From a virus, in IMG/VR virus record IMGVR_UViG_3300028025_003133, positions 1-26,644 of that record: DNA of 26,644 nucleotides. One strand, written 5' to 3'. How positions within the stretch are numbered: position 1 is the stretch's first letter; the number at the start of each line of letters is the position of its first letter. Positions 5,836 through 13,076 of the stretch are shown here, piece after piece. A program made the translations under genes and the position numbers. The notes under the pieces are model-generated. The model saw only the letters and a list, made by a program, of their open reading frames with translations. It searched no databases and was not told the DNA's origin.

Positions 5836-6326
5836 GCTGTGTACTTTCCTTGTCGTCGTTCGGTAGGTGCCATAGAAATGCGACGACTCAATTCACGGCT
5901 AATGACCTGTGCTCCACGTTCACACCGTTCAAAGACTGACTCAGTTAGTTTACGAAATGCACGTGACTGTAAGTAGGCATCGGTATCTTCCATCACTTGG
6001 GGGTCTGTATCTCTACGAGCCTTAGCCAAGGTGACGGTGTCTCCCTTTGCTCCTTCTCCCCACTGGGAGATGAGGGTAACTGCCTCTGAGTACTTCTGTG
6101 TGGTAGCAGAGCGCTCTTCAGCAATCTCTGCCAATACAAGTTCTGACTTTGCATATGAACCCCATGAAATAAACTTTGTGTAAAGTTCCATCAATTCAGG
6201 GTCAGGTAGTTCATCTAAGTACATAGGCAATTCAGGGAAATCACCGTGAGGTTTGTCTGCAAGTGGAAACTTACTTAAAAAGTCACCCATGATTGGGCTA
6301 GTGGGGGCTAATGATGGTTTATTCAT
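5832..6326 (-). CDS. Hypothetical helical protein, 164 aa
   Basis: The first 45 residues are Pro-rich (MNKPSLAPTSPIMGDFLSKF, then ELPMYLDELPDPELME). The rest is strongly helical and charged (about 45-150), including YAKSELVLAEIAEERSATTQ and a basic end (RELSRRI). No family is firmly recognised. It follows the Cas4-like exonuclease with an 8-bp overlap, which suggests a part in recombination or replication. Confidence 0.7.
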   Translation of the reverse strand: MNKPSLAPTSPIMGDFLSKFPLADKPHGDFPELPMYLDELPDPELMELYTKFISWGSYAKSELVLAEIAEERSATTQKYSEAVTLISQWGEGAKGDTVTLAKARRDTDPQVMEDTDAYLQSRAFRKLTESVFERCERGAQVISRELSRRISMAPTERRQGKYTA

Positions 6327-7101
6327 TGTTATCGTCTTTCCAACATGTGTTCTTATATGAACAAGTTTTGCAAGTTTTATTTGAGGAGTCTTCTACCCAA
6401 ACTGGGCGCATTGGTGGAACACCTGACTCTAAACCTCTTATTACGTTTTTGCAACCTGAAAGAATGTCTTCAATAAGTTCTGGTTGGAACTTTACTGAGA
6501 ACTCTTTTACTTCTTGTGTGGCTTTCCATTCATACAGGAATACAGCATCGTGAATTCCTAGACAATGCATGTATAGGTTTACCTGGCGAAGGTGAGTACT
6601 AAAAGGTTTGCGAACTTTCTTCCACATGTCATCAGGGCTGGTGGCGCTTTTATAAAGTTCAAAGTCTTCCATGCGAATGGTTCCAGCGCCAACACTCTTA
6701 ATCTCAAGGATGGCTTTACCTTTGGAGTCATTGATAATGCCATCAGCATGCCCCATCAATCTGAACTCCTCATCAAGGATGGGTACTTCAACTGCCTCTA
6801 ATACACCTGCGTCTGTCAACCACTTCTGCCATTTAGCGTGAATAGCATGACCTTCAGCAAAGATGTTTAGAGTTTGAAATGACAAGGCACGGTCAGCCTT
6901 CTCGTAACCCTTAATGGTGTACCAAGATGAACGGTTGCACCAATCACGCTTACAAATCTCTGAAGGGTGCAGGTGAAGGGTATCTCTAGTGCTCTCTAGT
7001 TGTTCACGTATAAGTTGTTCTTCAACAACAGGGATAAGCCGATACTTAGAAGTTAAAGACTGCTTGTAGTTGGCTAGATGCCATGGTGTTTTTTCAGACA
7101 T
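6319..7101 (-). CDS. Cas4-like/RecB-type exonuclease with Fe-S cysteines, 260 aa
   Basis: This is a single-domain PD-(D/E)XK nuclease of the Cas4/RecB family. The active-site pieces are GHADG (Asp 120), LEIKS (Glu 133, Lys 135) and Q173-x3-Y177. The iron-sulfur ligands fit Cys 50 or 55 (SEICKRDWC) with Cys 244, 247 and 253 (TCKTCSYKNTCW). Phage members are usually given as end-processing exonucleases for recombination. Here it sits in one operon with a resolvase and RecA, which supports that reading. No CRISPR array or other cas gene is in the window, so an adaptation role is unlikely. It overlaps the upstream gene by 8 bp. Confidence 0.9.
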   Translation of the reverse strand: MSEKTPWHLANYKQSLTSKYRLIPVVEEQLIREQLESTRDTLHLHPSEICKRDWCNRSSWYTIKGYEKADRALSFQTLNIFAEGHAIHAKWQKWLTDAGVLEAVEVPILDEEFRLMGHADGIINDSKGKAILEIKSVGAGTIRMEDFELYKSATSPDDMWKKVRKPFSTHLRQVNLYMHCLGIHDAVFLYEWKATQEVKEFSVKFQPELIEDILSGCKNVIRGLESGVPPMRPVWVEDSSNKTCKTCSYKNTCWKDDNNE

Positions 7102-7480
7102 TTTTCATTTTTCTATAACTGTTGAGAGCATTTTCCCAAGCGTTGGGTGGGATGTTATCTTCAGTCATGACAAAATACAATAAATCAGACATAGATTCCC
7201 ATTTATTCTTTTTTGCTGGGTAATCATGCCTGTGCTCATCTGCATACTTACGACGGTACTTAGCGTGTACGTATGGTTTACAATTGTCTCTTTTTACTTT
7301 TATTGAAAAGACTTCTAAAGACTTGTGGAGGTTAGAAAGGGCACCCGAGATTGTCCCATGATGCGCTCTTACTTCATACTTGTCTCTTAAAAGAAGTTGA
7401 AGTTCTTTCCAAGTATGCCCATCTTCTGCTGTTTCAAGAAGTTCCAATAGTTTAGTTGGTACATCAATTTTCGTCATCAT
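7094..7480 (-). CDS. Winged-helix-type protein, 128 aa
   Basis: Residues 8-70 form a likely winged helix: LLELLETAEDGHTWKELQLL, then HHGTISGALSNLHKSL (recognition helix) and a basic wing with KRDNCKPYVHAKYRRKY. The C-terminal part (about 90-128) is helical and ends in the basic RKMKNV. It lies between the resolvase-like gene and the Cas4-like exonuclease, overlapping both, so it may help recombination or regulate the block. The start may be either of two tandem ATG codons (7480 or 7477). Confidence 0.65.
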   Translation of the reverse strand: MMTKIDVPTKLLELLETAEDGHTWKELQLLLRDKYEVRAHHGTISGALSNLHKSLEVFSIKVKRDNCKPYVHAKYRRKYADEHRHDYPAKKNKWESMSDLLYFVMTEDNIPPNAWENALNSYRKMKNV

Positions 7481-7766
7481 GTATCATCGCCAAAAAATCA
7501 TCTTCAACAAGAACCACGTAACAACGACCATTGAGGTCAAACTGCAAAATAGGTACACGGTCTTCAATAATCGCACGTTCTCTCAACTCTCGTAAATCAA
7601 CTTCTTTGAGAGTAATGCTTTTGGTGCCAATTGTCAACTTGTTTTCAATAAGGAACTCTGTAGACCTTACGTCATTCTTTCTCAACCAAAACGAACCAGA
7701 GCCAGCATTACGACTACCGTTGTATGTAGTTGCTGAACGCTTCTCTTGTTTGCGGGATTTCTTCAT
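7464..7766 (-). CDS. Phage Holliday junction resolvase-like PD-(D/E)XK nuclease, about 100 aa
   Basis: The protein reads MKKSRKQEKRSATTYNGSRN, then GSGSFWLRKNDVRSTEFLIE and NKLTIGTKSITLK. This order (Gln-Glu-Lys helix, SGS, xDVRS, E-x-K, then a helix and closing strands) is typical of small phage resolvase-like nucleases. From this ATG the acidic positions are Glu 8, Asp 32, Glu 41 and Lys 43. The usual Gly-Asp is Asn-Asp. An alternative GTG at 7799, overlapping the recA stop as GTGA, would add 11 residues; ATG 7766 is preferred because AGGGA precedes it. It probably cuts four-way junctions made by the RecA encoded directly upstream. Confidence 0.75.
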   Translation of the reverse strand: MKKSRKQEKRSATTYNGSRNAGSGSFWLRKNDVRSTEFLIENKLTIGTKSITLKEVDLRELRERAIIEDRVPILQFDLNGRCYVVLVEDDFLAMIHDDEN

Positions 7767-7795
7767 GATGTCCCTGCGGTCATCAGCCCCTAATG

Positions 7796-8824
7796 TCACG
7801 CTTCAATACCAAAGTGTTTCATCACGGCTACACGTAGTTCTTCTTGCATACCTAAGTCTGCACGGAAAGCCAATAGCATTGCTTCCTTACCTTGCCAACG
7901 CTGTTCACTGTAAGAGTAGTAAGCGCCAGCACGAGTAATAATGTCTACAGAAGCAGCAATGTTCACCATGTCCTTGACGGTGTCAAAATCACCAAATTCA
8001 AATCCTGGTACAGAACTGAAGTAGAAGTCAACTATAGATGACTTGTTAGGAGAGAACGTCTTGTTCTTGAGGGTACGACCTTTAATGGACTGACCAACAG
8101 TTTCATCCTTCTGCTTCAACCATTCATCACGCTTAACTTCCACACGGCAGAAGTAATGGAAGTTCTTTGCCTTGCCACCTGGGGTAGTACGAGGGTCTCC
8201 CCACATCACACCAATCTTGTCACGCCACTGGTTAATCATGATTCCTGTGCAACCACGCTCTTCATGAATCATTGAACGCTTTTGTGCTTTAGAAGCCTTA
8301 CGGAAGAATTTTCCAGTAAGACGAGCACCAAGTCCCATGGTGAATTCTTCCATAGTCTTTTCCATCTCATCACCTGGGATGAGCGCTGGAAGGGAGTCAA
8401 TAACAATCATGTCTACTGCACGAGCATCCATAACACGGATGACAAGGTCATACACCTGCTCCATGAGGTTGGTCTCTACGACCCACAAGCGGTCAAGGTC
8501 TACGCCAATAGCCTTTGCGTATTCAGGTACATATTCTTCAGCCGCAACCCACATGGCTGTGAAGTTTGGGTCAAGTGCTTGGTTAGCCGCAATGGTCTTG
8601 TATGCCATAGCAGTCTTACCTGATGACTCTTCACCAATGATTTCACTCCATTGGTTTACAGGCCATCCTCCTCCCAACATAAGGTCAAAGGCAAGGACCC
8701 CTGTGGTTATGCGGGTCATCTCTTGATTAACAGCACTCCCTTTTACAATGATGTCATCCCCATACTTCTTCTGAATAGAAGAGATGATGGAGGACAATGA
8801 TTCGTGTGTTACTTCTGGTGGCAT
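7796..8824 (-). CDS. recA: RecA/UvsX-like recombinase, 342 aa
   Basis: This is a full-length RecA-type strand-exchange ATPase: Walker A GEESSGKT (64-71), the catalytic Glu region VAAEEYVPEY (about 93-102), Walker B MIVIDSLPAL (Asp 143), and the loop-2 region INQWRDKIGVMWGDPRTTPG followed by GKAKNFHY. It is similar in length to bacterial RecA (about 350 aa) but ends MKHFGIEA, without the acidic C-terminal tail that restrains E. coli RecA. The predicted role is to pair single-stranded ends for recombination-dependent replication and repair. The resolvase-like nuclease and Cas4-like exonuclease lie downstream in the same operon. Confidence 0.95.
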   Translation of the reverse strand: MPPEVTHESLSSIISSIQKKYGDDIIVKGSAVNQEMTRITTGVLAFDLMLGGGWPVNQWSEIIGEESSGKTAMAYKTIAANQALDPNFTAMWVAAEEYVPEYAKAIGVDLDRLWVVETNLMEQVYDLVIRVMDARAVDMIVIDSLPALIPGDEMEKTMEEFTMGLGARLTGKFFRKASKAQKRSMIHEERGCTGIMINQWRDKIGVMWGDPRTTPGGKAKNFHYFCRVEVKRDEWLKQKDETVGQSIKGRTLKNKTFSPNKSSIVDFYFSSVPGFEFGDFDTVKDMVNIAASVDIITRAGAYYSYSEQRWQGKEAMLLAFRADLGMQEELRVAVMKHFGIEA

Positions 8825-8833
8825 GTTTTCTTT

Positions 8834-9184
8834 CTATGACCAACTGGATTGGTCGGCTTGTGCGTACATCCCATTCCAACCGCACTCGTAACAACGAGGG
8901 GCTGGGTTAACAGAAGATACGCCGCTTCTGCTAAATACGTAGTTACCACCACATTCAGGACAGGTTGACGTCTCTTTACGAGCCGCCGCTCCACCCTTAG
9001 TGGCACTAGAACGTAGGTAATCGGACAATGTAGCGTCCTCGGACATTACGTTAGGGTTTGATACAACAGCACCACTAGAAGTGTTTGTTTGTTGAAAATT
9101 CAATGGTGTTTGCACAGGAGGCAAATTAGTGCGTGGAGGTGTTGGTTTTTCTCCAGCCAGTTTCTTGGACCACCAGTCAGTCAT
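8834..9184 (-). CDS. Zinc-ribbon protein, 116 aa
   Basis: ATG 9184 is preferred over 9202 because GGAAG lies 6 bp upstream. The N-terminus MTDWWSKKLAGEKP matches a short start seen in small zinc-ribbon proteins of actinobacteriophages (from memory). Residues 15-60 are Pro/Asn-rich and probably disordered. Two Cys pairs, CPECGGNYVF and CYECGWNG, form a C-terminal zinc ribbon (about 75-105). It sits between polymerase-side and recA-side genes and probably binds nucleic acid or a replisome partner. The exact role is unknown. Confidence 0.8.
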   Translation of the reverse strand: MTDWWSKKLAGEKPTPPRTNLPPVQTPLNFQQTNTSSGAVVSNPNVMSEDATLSDYLRSSATKGGAAARKETSTCPECGGNYVFSRSGVSSVNPAPRCYECGWNGMYAQADQSSWS

Positions 9185-9539
9185 ATTGTTCTTCCATATC
9201 ATCTAATTGTTCATCGGACATAATTACCCCTATGTGCCCATTCTCTAACATTTTGTTGATAAGAGCAACACTAAAGACAGTAAGTGCATTAACAAAATCT
9301 TCAGCAGGGGAAGTAATCTTATCAGTGGATTCCAGGAAGTCAACAAACCAATCGGAGGCTTCCCTGACCTCATCCAGTATCCCTGAAGACGCCACCATAA
9401 CCCATCGGGAAAGAACGTCCATAATCTCTAGTTCTTGCACTTCCTCAGAAGGTGTAGCAAATCCCATAGACCTTGCAATCTTTTGACCTTCTGTCGCAGA
9501 AAGCATTAAATAAAACATTCTCTGTTCAACTTCAAGCAT
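9177..9539 (-). CDS. Hypothetical helical protein, 120 aa
   Basis: It is all-helical in appearance, beginning MLEVEQRMFYLMLSATEGQK and ending in a very acidic tail (MSDEQLDDMEEQYD). No catalytic or metal motif is seen. It couples to the polymerase upstream by TAATG and overlaps the zinc-ribbon gene by 8 bp. An acidic C-terminus can bind SSB-type or DNA-competing partners, but that is speculation. No family is recognised. Confidence 0.7.
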   Translation of the reverse strand: MLEVEQRMFYLMLSATEGQKIARSMGFATPSEEVQELEIMDVLSRWVMVASSGILDEVREASDWFVDFLESTDKITSPAEDFVNALTVFSVALINKMLENGHIGVIMSDEQLDDMEEQYD

Positions 9540-11602
9540 TATCCTTTTGCCTCTGACCAGTTGGAAGCGTTGTGATACGAAACCATGAGGGGCACTCCCT
9601 TTATTACGTTACCATTTCCCATGGCGGTAATGAACGGGTCAATAATTGCATCCAATTCTTCGTAAGGAACAGCGGCTACCAATTCGTCATGAACCTGTAC
9701 CAGCATCTTCACATTGGTGTCTGAGAGGTCACGGGCAATGTTAATCATCGCTTGCTTACATAGGTCAGCGGCTGACCCCTGTACAACTGCGTTTACCGCC
9801 TGACGTTCAGCACGAGCACGGTTTTCTTTATCAGTGGAAGTAAGGTCAGGAAGTCTGCGCCTACGACCTGACAAGGTGGTGACATATCCCATTCTCCTGC
9901 CTTCAGCAACTACCTCTTGTTTCCAAGCAGTTAGTCCAGAGAACTGACGATAATACTCTTGAATCATCTCCTGAGCCTGCTCAAAAGGAATACCCGTAGT
10001 ACGTGCTAGTTTCCCTGGACCGCCTCCATAGGCTGTGAGGAAGTTAACGCCTTTACCAATCTGTCGCTCTTCGCTTGTTACGTCTTCTATGCTCTTCTTA
10101 AACAAGAGGGCTGCGGCACCTGTGTGAATGTCAATGTTGTTGTTAAACACATGCAATAGTTCTTTATCTTGTGAGTACATTGCCATAACCCGAAGTTCAA
10201 TTTGGTCATAGTCAGCCACAATCAAGGTGTGCCCTTCAGGTGCTACAAACAAACTACGGATGTTTGAATCTCGTGGGATGTTCTGAAGGTTGGGGTCACT
10301 AGATGACAAGCGCCCCGTTGCTGTGCGATGCAGATGGAAAGAAGGATGGAGTCTGCTTTTGTATAAACGGGGAAGCATGCCGTCAACAAAAGTTGATTTA
10401 AGTTTCTGTGTTTCTGACCACTGGATTAGAAGTTCAATCGCTGGGTGCTCAGCCTCAAGGTGTCGCAAGGTCTCTTCATCTACTGAAGGCATCCCACCCT
10501 TGGTTAACTTGTAAGGCTTTAGACCTAGCCCACCCTCACGCTTCTTGTTAAATAGAAACTCCTGCTTTTGTTTGGTGGAGTCAGGGTTAAAACCTACTGG
10601 CGTAAACTCGTGTAGTGCCAACAAGGTGTCACGCATCTTCCCATCTAACTCTTTACCCAACAGTTGCATGTTGCGGTGGTCAACGGGGATTCCTTCATTT
10701 TCCATGTGCATTAGGATGTGTAGCACTTCTGTGTCTTGGTAAAAAGAGTTTACTAAAGCAGTATCTTGCTTAACCTTTTTCCACAAGCGTGTGTACAGCA
10801 TCCATGTCCAGCGAACGTCAAGGTGTACGTAGTTAACTGCTTTGGTGAAAGGTACGGAAGTAATGAACTTACCTAGTTTCCCATCTCGTTCATACGCATT
10901 ATGTTTTCCATAGTTGTGCATGATGAGGTTCTCTAGTGAGTAAGACATAAGGTTCTCATTCACTAGATGCTGTAGCAACATGGTGTCGGCGTACAACCCT
11001 GGAGGTACTTCTCCGTAGTACTTGCAGATACTACGTGCGTCAAACTTTACGTTATGACCAATCTTTACAAGGTCACTGAAGAAAAGTGGGCGCAAAGCCT
11101 CAAAGACATCTGACCTAGACAACTGAAGAGGTGCTTCTCCGTACACAGCAGGCTTATGGTATTTAAGTTTTGCCATAGACTCTTGTCCATTTTTAAGAAT
11201 CTTGCGATAGCCAGGTGGTGGAACTGTTGAACCATCACCTATTTCTTCAGGCTCTATGACTTCACCCAGCGGATGCCCCATAGGAATAGCCCATGACTTA
11301 CCCTGTGTAGCAATGCCTATCCAAAAGACGTCATTACGTAAAGGGTCAACTGCAAGCATCCCACGGTACTTTGCTTCAAAGTTCTCGTGAGCACGGCGCT
11401 GAATCTCAGGGCTGGGGTTCTTCAAGGAAGTAACGTGCTTTTTCCACGCATTTTCCATGGCATCCACCATGTCGGGATGTCTTTCTAAGATTCCCCGTGT
11501 CTCAACGTCAAAGGCAAAAGCACCAACCTGTTGCACGTCGGCAACAAGTTGATGAATTTGCGATATTGATGTAACAACAAAGGGAGCGTCTCCCTCTGCC
11601 AT
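9539..11602 (-). CDS. polA: Family A DNA polymerase with 3'-5' exonuclease, 687 aa
   Basis: This is the replicative polymerase of the phage. The N-terminal proofreading domain has Exo I FDVETRG (Asp 32, Glu 34), Exo II GHNVKFDAR (Asn 184, Asp 188) and Exo III YVHLD (Asp 262). The polymerase domain has motif A VADYDQIELRV (Asp 464, Glu 469), motif B RQIGKGVNFLTAYGGG (Arg 513, Lys 517, Phe 521, Tyr 525) and motif C QVHDELV (Asp 639). There is no 5'-3' exonuclease domain, as in T7-type enzymes. Phe 521 corresponds to E. coli Phe 762. It starts by a 1-bp overlap with the SSB-like gene. Confidence 0.97.
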   Translation of the reverse strand: MAEGDAPFVVTSISQIHQLVADVQQVGAFAFDVETRGILERHPDMVDAMENAWKKHVTSLKNPSPEIQRRAHENFEAKYRGMLAVDPLRNDVFWIGIATQGKSWAIPMGHPLGEVIEPEEIGDGSTVPPPGYRKILKNGQESMAKLKYHKPAVYGEAPLQLSRSDVFEALRPLFFSDLVKIGHNVKFDARSICKYYGEVPPGLYADTMLLQHLVNENLMSYSLENLIMHNYGKHNAYERDGKLGKFITSVPFTKAVNYVHLDVRWTWMLYTRLWKKVKQDTALVNSFYQDTEVLHILMHMENEGIPVDHRNMQLLGKELDGKMRDTLLALHEFTPVGFNPDSTKQKQEFLFNKKREGGLGLKPYKLTKGGMPSVDEETLRHLEAEHPAIELLIQWSETQKLKSTFVDGMLPRLYKSRLHPSFHLHRTATGRLSSSDPNLQNIPRDSNIRSLFVAPEGHTLIVADYDQIELRVMAMYSQDKELLHVFNNNIDIHTGAAALLFKKSIEDVTSEERQIGKGVNFLTAYGGGPGKLARTTGIPFEQAQEMIQEYYRQFSGLTAWKQEVVAEGRRMGYVTTLSGRRRRLPDLTSTDKENRARAERQAVNAVVQGSAADLCKQAMINIARDLSDTNVKMLVQVHDELVAAVPYEELDAIIDPFITAMGNGNVIKGVPLMVSYHNASNWSEAKG

Positions 11603-12252
11603 TAGTCTACTTCGTTGGCAATCTCAATAAGGTCTTTACGAGATGGAATAGAAATGATGTCAGCAGTGTAAGCACGGCTCACAAGGGACTTCAATCCTGC
11701 ATCATCAATCTCTGAGATGCCCCACTCTTCAAGGTCACGGTCTTTTACTAACTGGTGGCTGGTTGCTGTTGTAGCACCCTTACCAGTCTTGCTCACTGCC
11801 CAGTACTGCTTAGTAAGAGGACCTGTGCGTGGGTCTGTGTGGAAGTTCTTTAACTGGTCAATGACACGTGGTCCGACTTCGTATGACTTAATGGAAGGTT
11901 CTTCACCTGCAACAAGTAGTGCAACGTTGAATGCAATGCGAACTGATGGGCGGTCACCAGAGTCACAAAGTGGGCAACCCTTATCATCAAACTCTCCGAT
12001 ACATACAAAAGACTTTTGTCCTTGACGCTCAATCCAGTGCTGACGCCATGAAGCGTAAGGCTCATCGTTTAGAAACTTAATGATTTGTGGTTCATCAGCA
12101 ATCTTTAGACGTTGTGCAAATGGTGAGTCTGCGTTCTTGACTGCGTCAACGCTTCCCCAACCACCACGAACAAGCGTGCGTGCTTGTGGTTTCTCTGTCA
12201 TTGTTTCTTCCTGTTCTTCAGACACCATGTCTGTTTCATCATACTTACCCAT
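11602..12252 (-). CDS. Single-stranded DNA-binding protein-like, 216 aa
   Basis: ATG 12252 lies directly after the upstream TAA (12254-12256) with GGAAA 7 bp upstream; a longer frame to 12342 would overlap the previous gene. Residues 1-25 are acidic and disordered. The core includes FLNDEPYASWRQHWIERQGQ, then VCIGEFDDKGCPLCDSGDRP and RIAFNVALL, whose aromatic strands and Cys set match phage ssDNA-binding proteins annotated next to family A polymerases. It is expected to coat the displaced strand and help RecA and the polymerase. The gp32-type Cys/His zinc site is incomplete here, so the assignment is moderate. Confidence 0.7.
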   Translation of the reverse strand: MGKYDETDMVSEEQEETMTEKPQARTLVRGGWGSVDAVKNADSPFAQRLKIADEPQIIKFLNDEPYASWRQHWIERQGQKSFVCIGEFDDKGCPLCDSGDRPSVRIAFNVALLVAGEEPSIKSYEVGPRVIDQLKNFHTDPRTGPLTKQYWAVSKTGKGATTATSHQLVKDRDLEEWGISEIDDAGLKSLVSRAYTADIISIPSRKDLIEIANEVD

Positions 12253-12253
12253 A

Positions 12254-12706
12254 TTAACGTTTCCAATTCTCTTGAATGTATTGCTTAAAGCCGTCCCAAT
12301 CACCTTTGTGTGGTTCAGCGATGTTGTATTGTGCCACAGCATCTATGAGCGTGTCAAGTTGTTGTTGTGTATAAAGACGACGACCCTTTGACGCTTTCCC
12401 TGGAATTTGTGGCGTGTTTGGTGGAGGAGTTCTGAAACTGGATTTTGGTATCCAGCCATTGCTCTCCCACATTCTTACTGTAACGCTACTTTTACCTAGC
12501 GCTTTACAGATTTCACCAATGGTGTACATCATTAAACGTTCACCACCGATTATGTACTCCTTACCTTTTGCACCGTTGTAACGGTCATCTAGTGGGGAGT
12601 TAGGTATCTTAACAGATGTAGGGCGGTTTTTAGGCTCACGTTTTCCTGGAAAATTAGGAAGGTCGCCAAACAACCCCATAAAGTTATCTAAGCCTTCAGT
12701 GCCCAT
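12254..12706 (-). CDS. MerR-type helix-turn-helix protein, 150 aa
   Basis: Residues 60-130 form a MerR-like DNA-binding domain: MYTIGEICKALGKSSVTVRM, WESNGWIPKS, a Pro-rich wing and GRRLYTQQQLDTLIDAV. The N-terminal 55 residues are Pro/Gly/Lys-rich. There is no C-terminal effector domain, so it is probably a structural or replication-linked DNA-binding protein and not a metal sensor. It sits between the SSB-like gene (1-bp gap) and a helical gene (19-bp overlap). An alternative is a phage regulator; no operator is identified. Confidence 0.75.
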   Translation of the reverse strand: MGTEGLDNFMGLFGDLPNFPGKREPKNRPTSVKIPNSPLDDRYNGAKGKEYIIGGERLMMYTIGEICKALGKSSVTVRMWESNGWIPKSSFRTPPPNTPQIPGKASKGRRLYTQQQLDTLIDAVAQYNIAEPHKGDWDGFKQYIQENWKR

Positions 12707-13074
12707 GATTCTTTTTCTGTGTAAAAACCTTGAACTTCTGCTTCTTTATCTTTGTTAGCCCATACGTAGCCAAGAAGTTTGTCTTCATCTAAAAGTTCTA
12801 CAACCTTTTTAAGGTCTTCCCAAATGCCTAGACCTCTAGCCCATTGTTCTGCGGCATCACTATTAAAGGAACGACTAACACGACGCTCATACTTTAACTC
12901 CACAGAACCAGCCTCGTACCAAAGGTGTCCTTTGTCGTCTTCATATCCATTTTCTTGGATTGCTTTTACTAGTTCTGCTCGCATCTCATTTTGACGTTTA
13001 GTCAATGCTTCAATGCCTTCTTTAGACTTCTTAAACTCTTGTGCTAGTCGTTCGTAATAATCTGGTGTTGTCAT
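12688..13074 (-). CDS. Hypothetical helical protein, 128 aa
   Basis: It starts MTTPDYYERLAQEFKKSKEG with GAGGT 6 bp before the ATG. A long helix (about 10-45) is followed by strands (GHLWYEAGSVELKYERRVS) and a helical, charged second half (ADKEAEVQ-type stretches). It is of a kind found between helicase and polymerase genes in actinophages, from memory, but no family name is offered. It follows the SNF2 helicase stop by 2 bp. Confidence 0.7.
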   Translation of the reverse strand: MTTPDYYERLAQEFKKSKEGIEALTKRQNEMRAELVKAIQENGYEDDKGHLWYEAGSVELKYERRVSRSFNSDAAEQWARGLGIWEDLKKVVELLDEDKLLGYVWANKDKEAEVQGFYTEKESWALKA

Positions 13075-13076
13075 GC

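Noticed and set aside
6319-7101. Cas4-like gene as part of a CRISPR adaptation system
   Set aside because: No cas1/cas2 and no repeat-spacer array in the window; the neighbours are recA and a resolvase, which fit phage recombination.
12080-12391. Plus-strand 103-residue open frame
   Set aside because: Antisense to the SSB-like and MerR-like genes; no ribosome binding site and no recognisable protein pattern.
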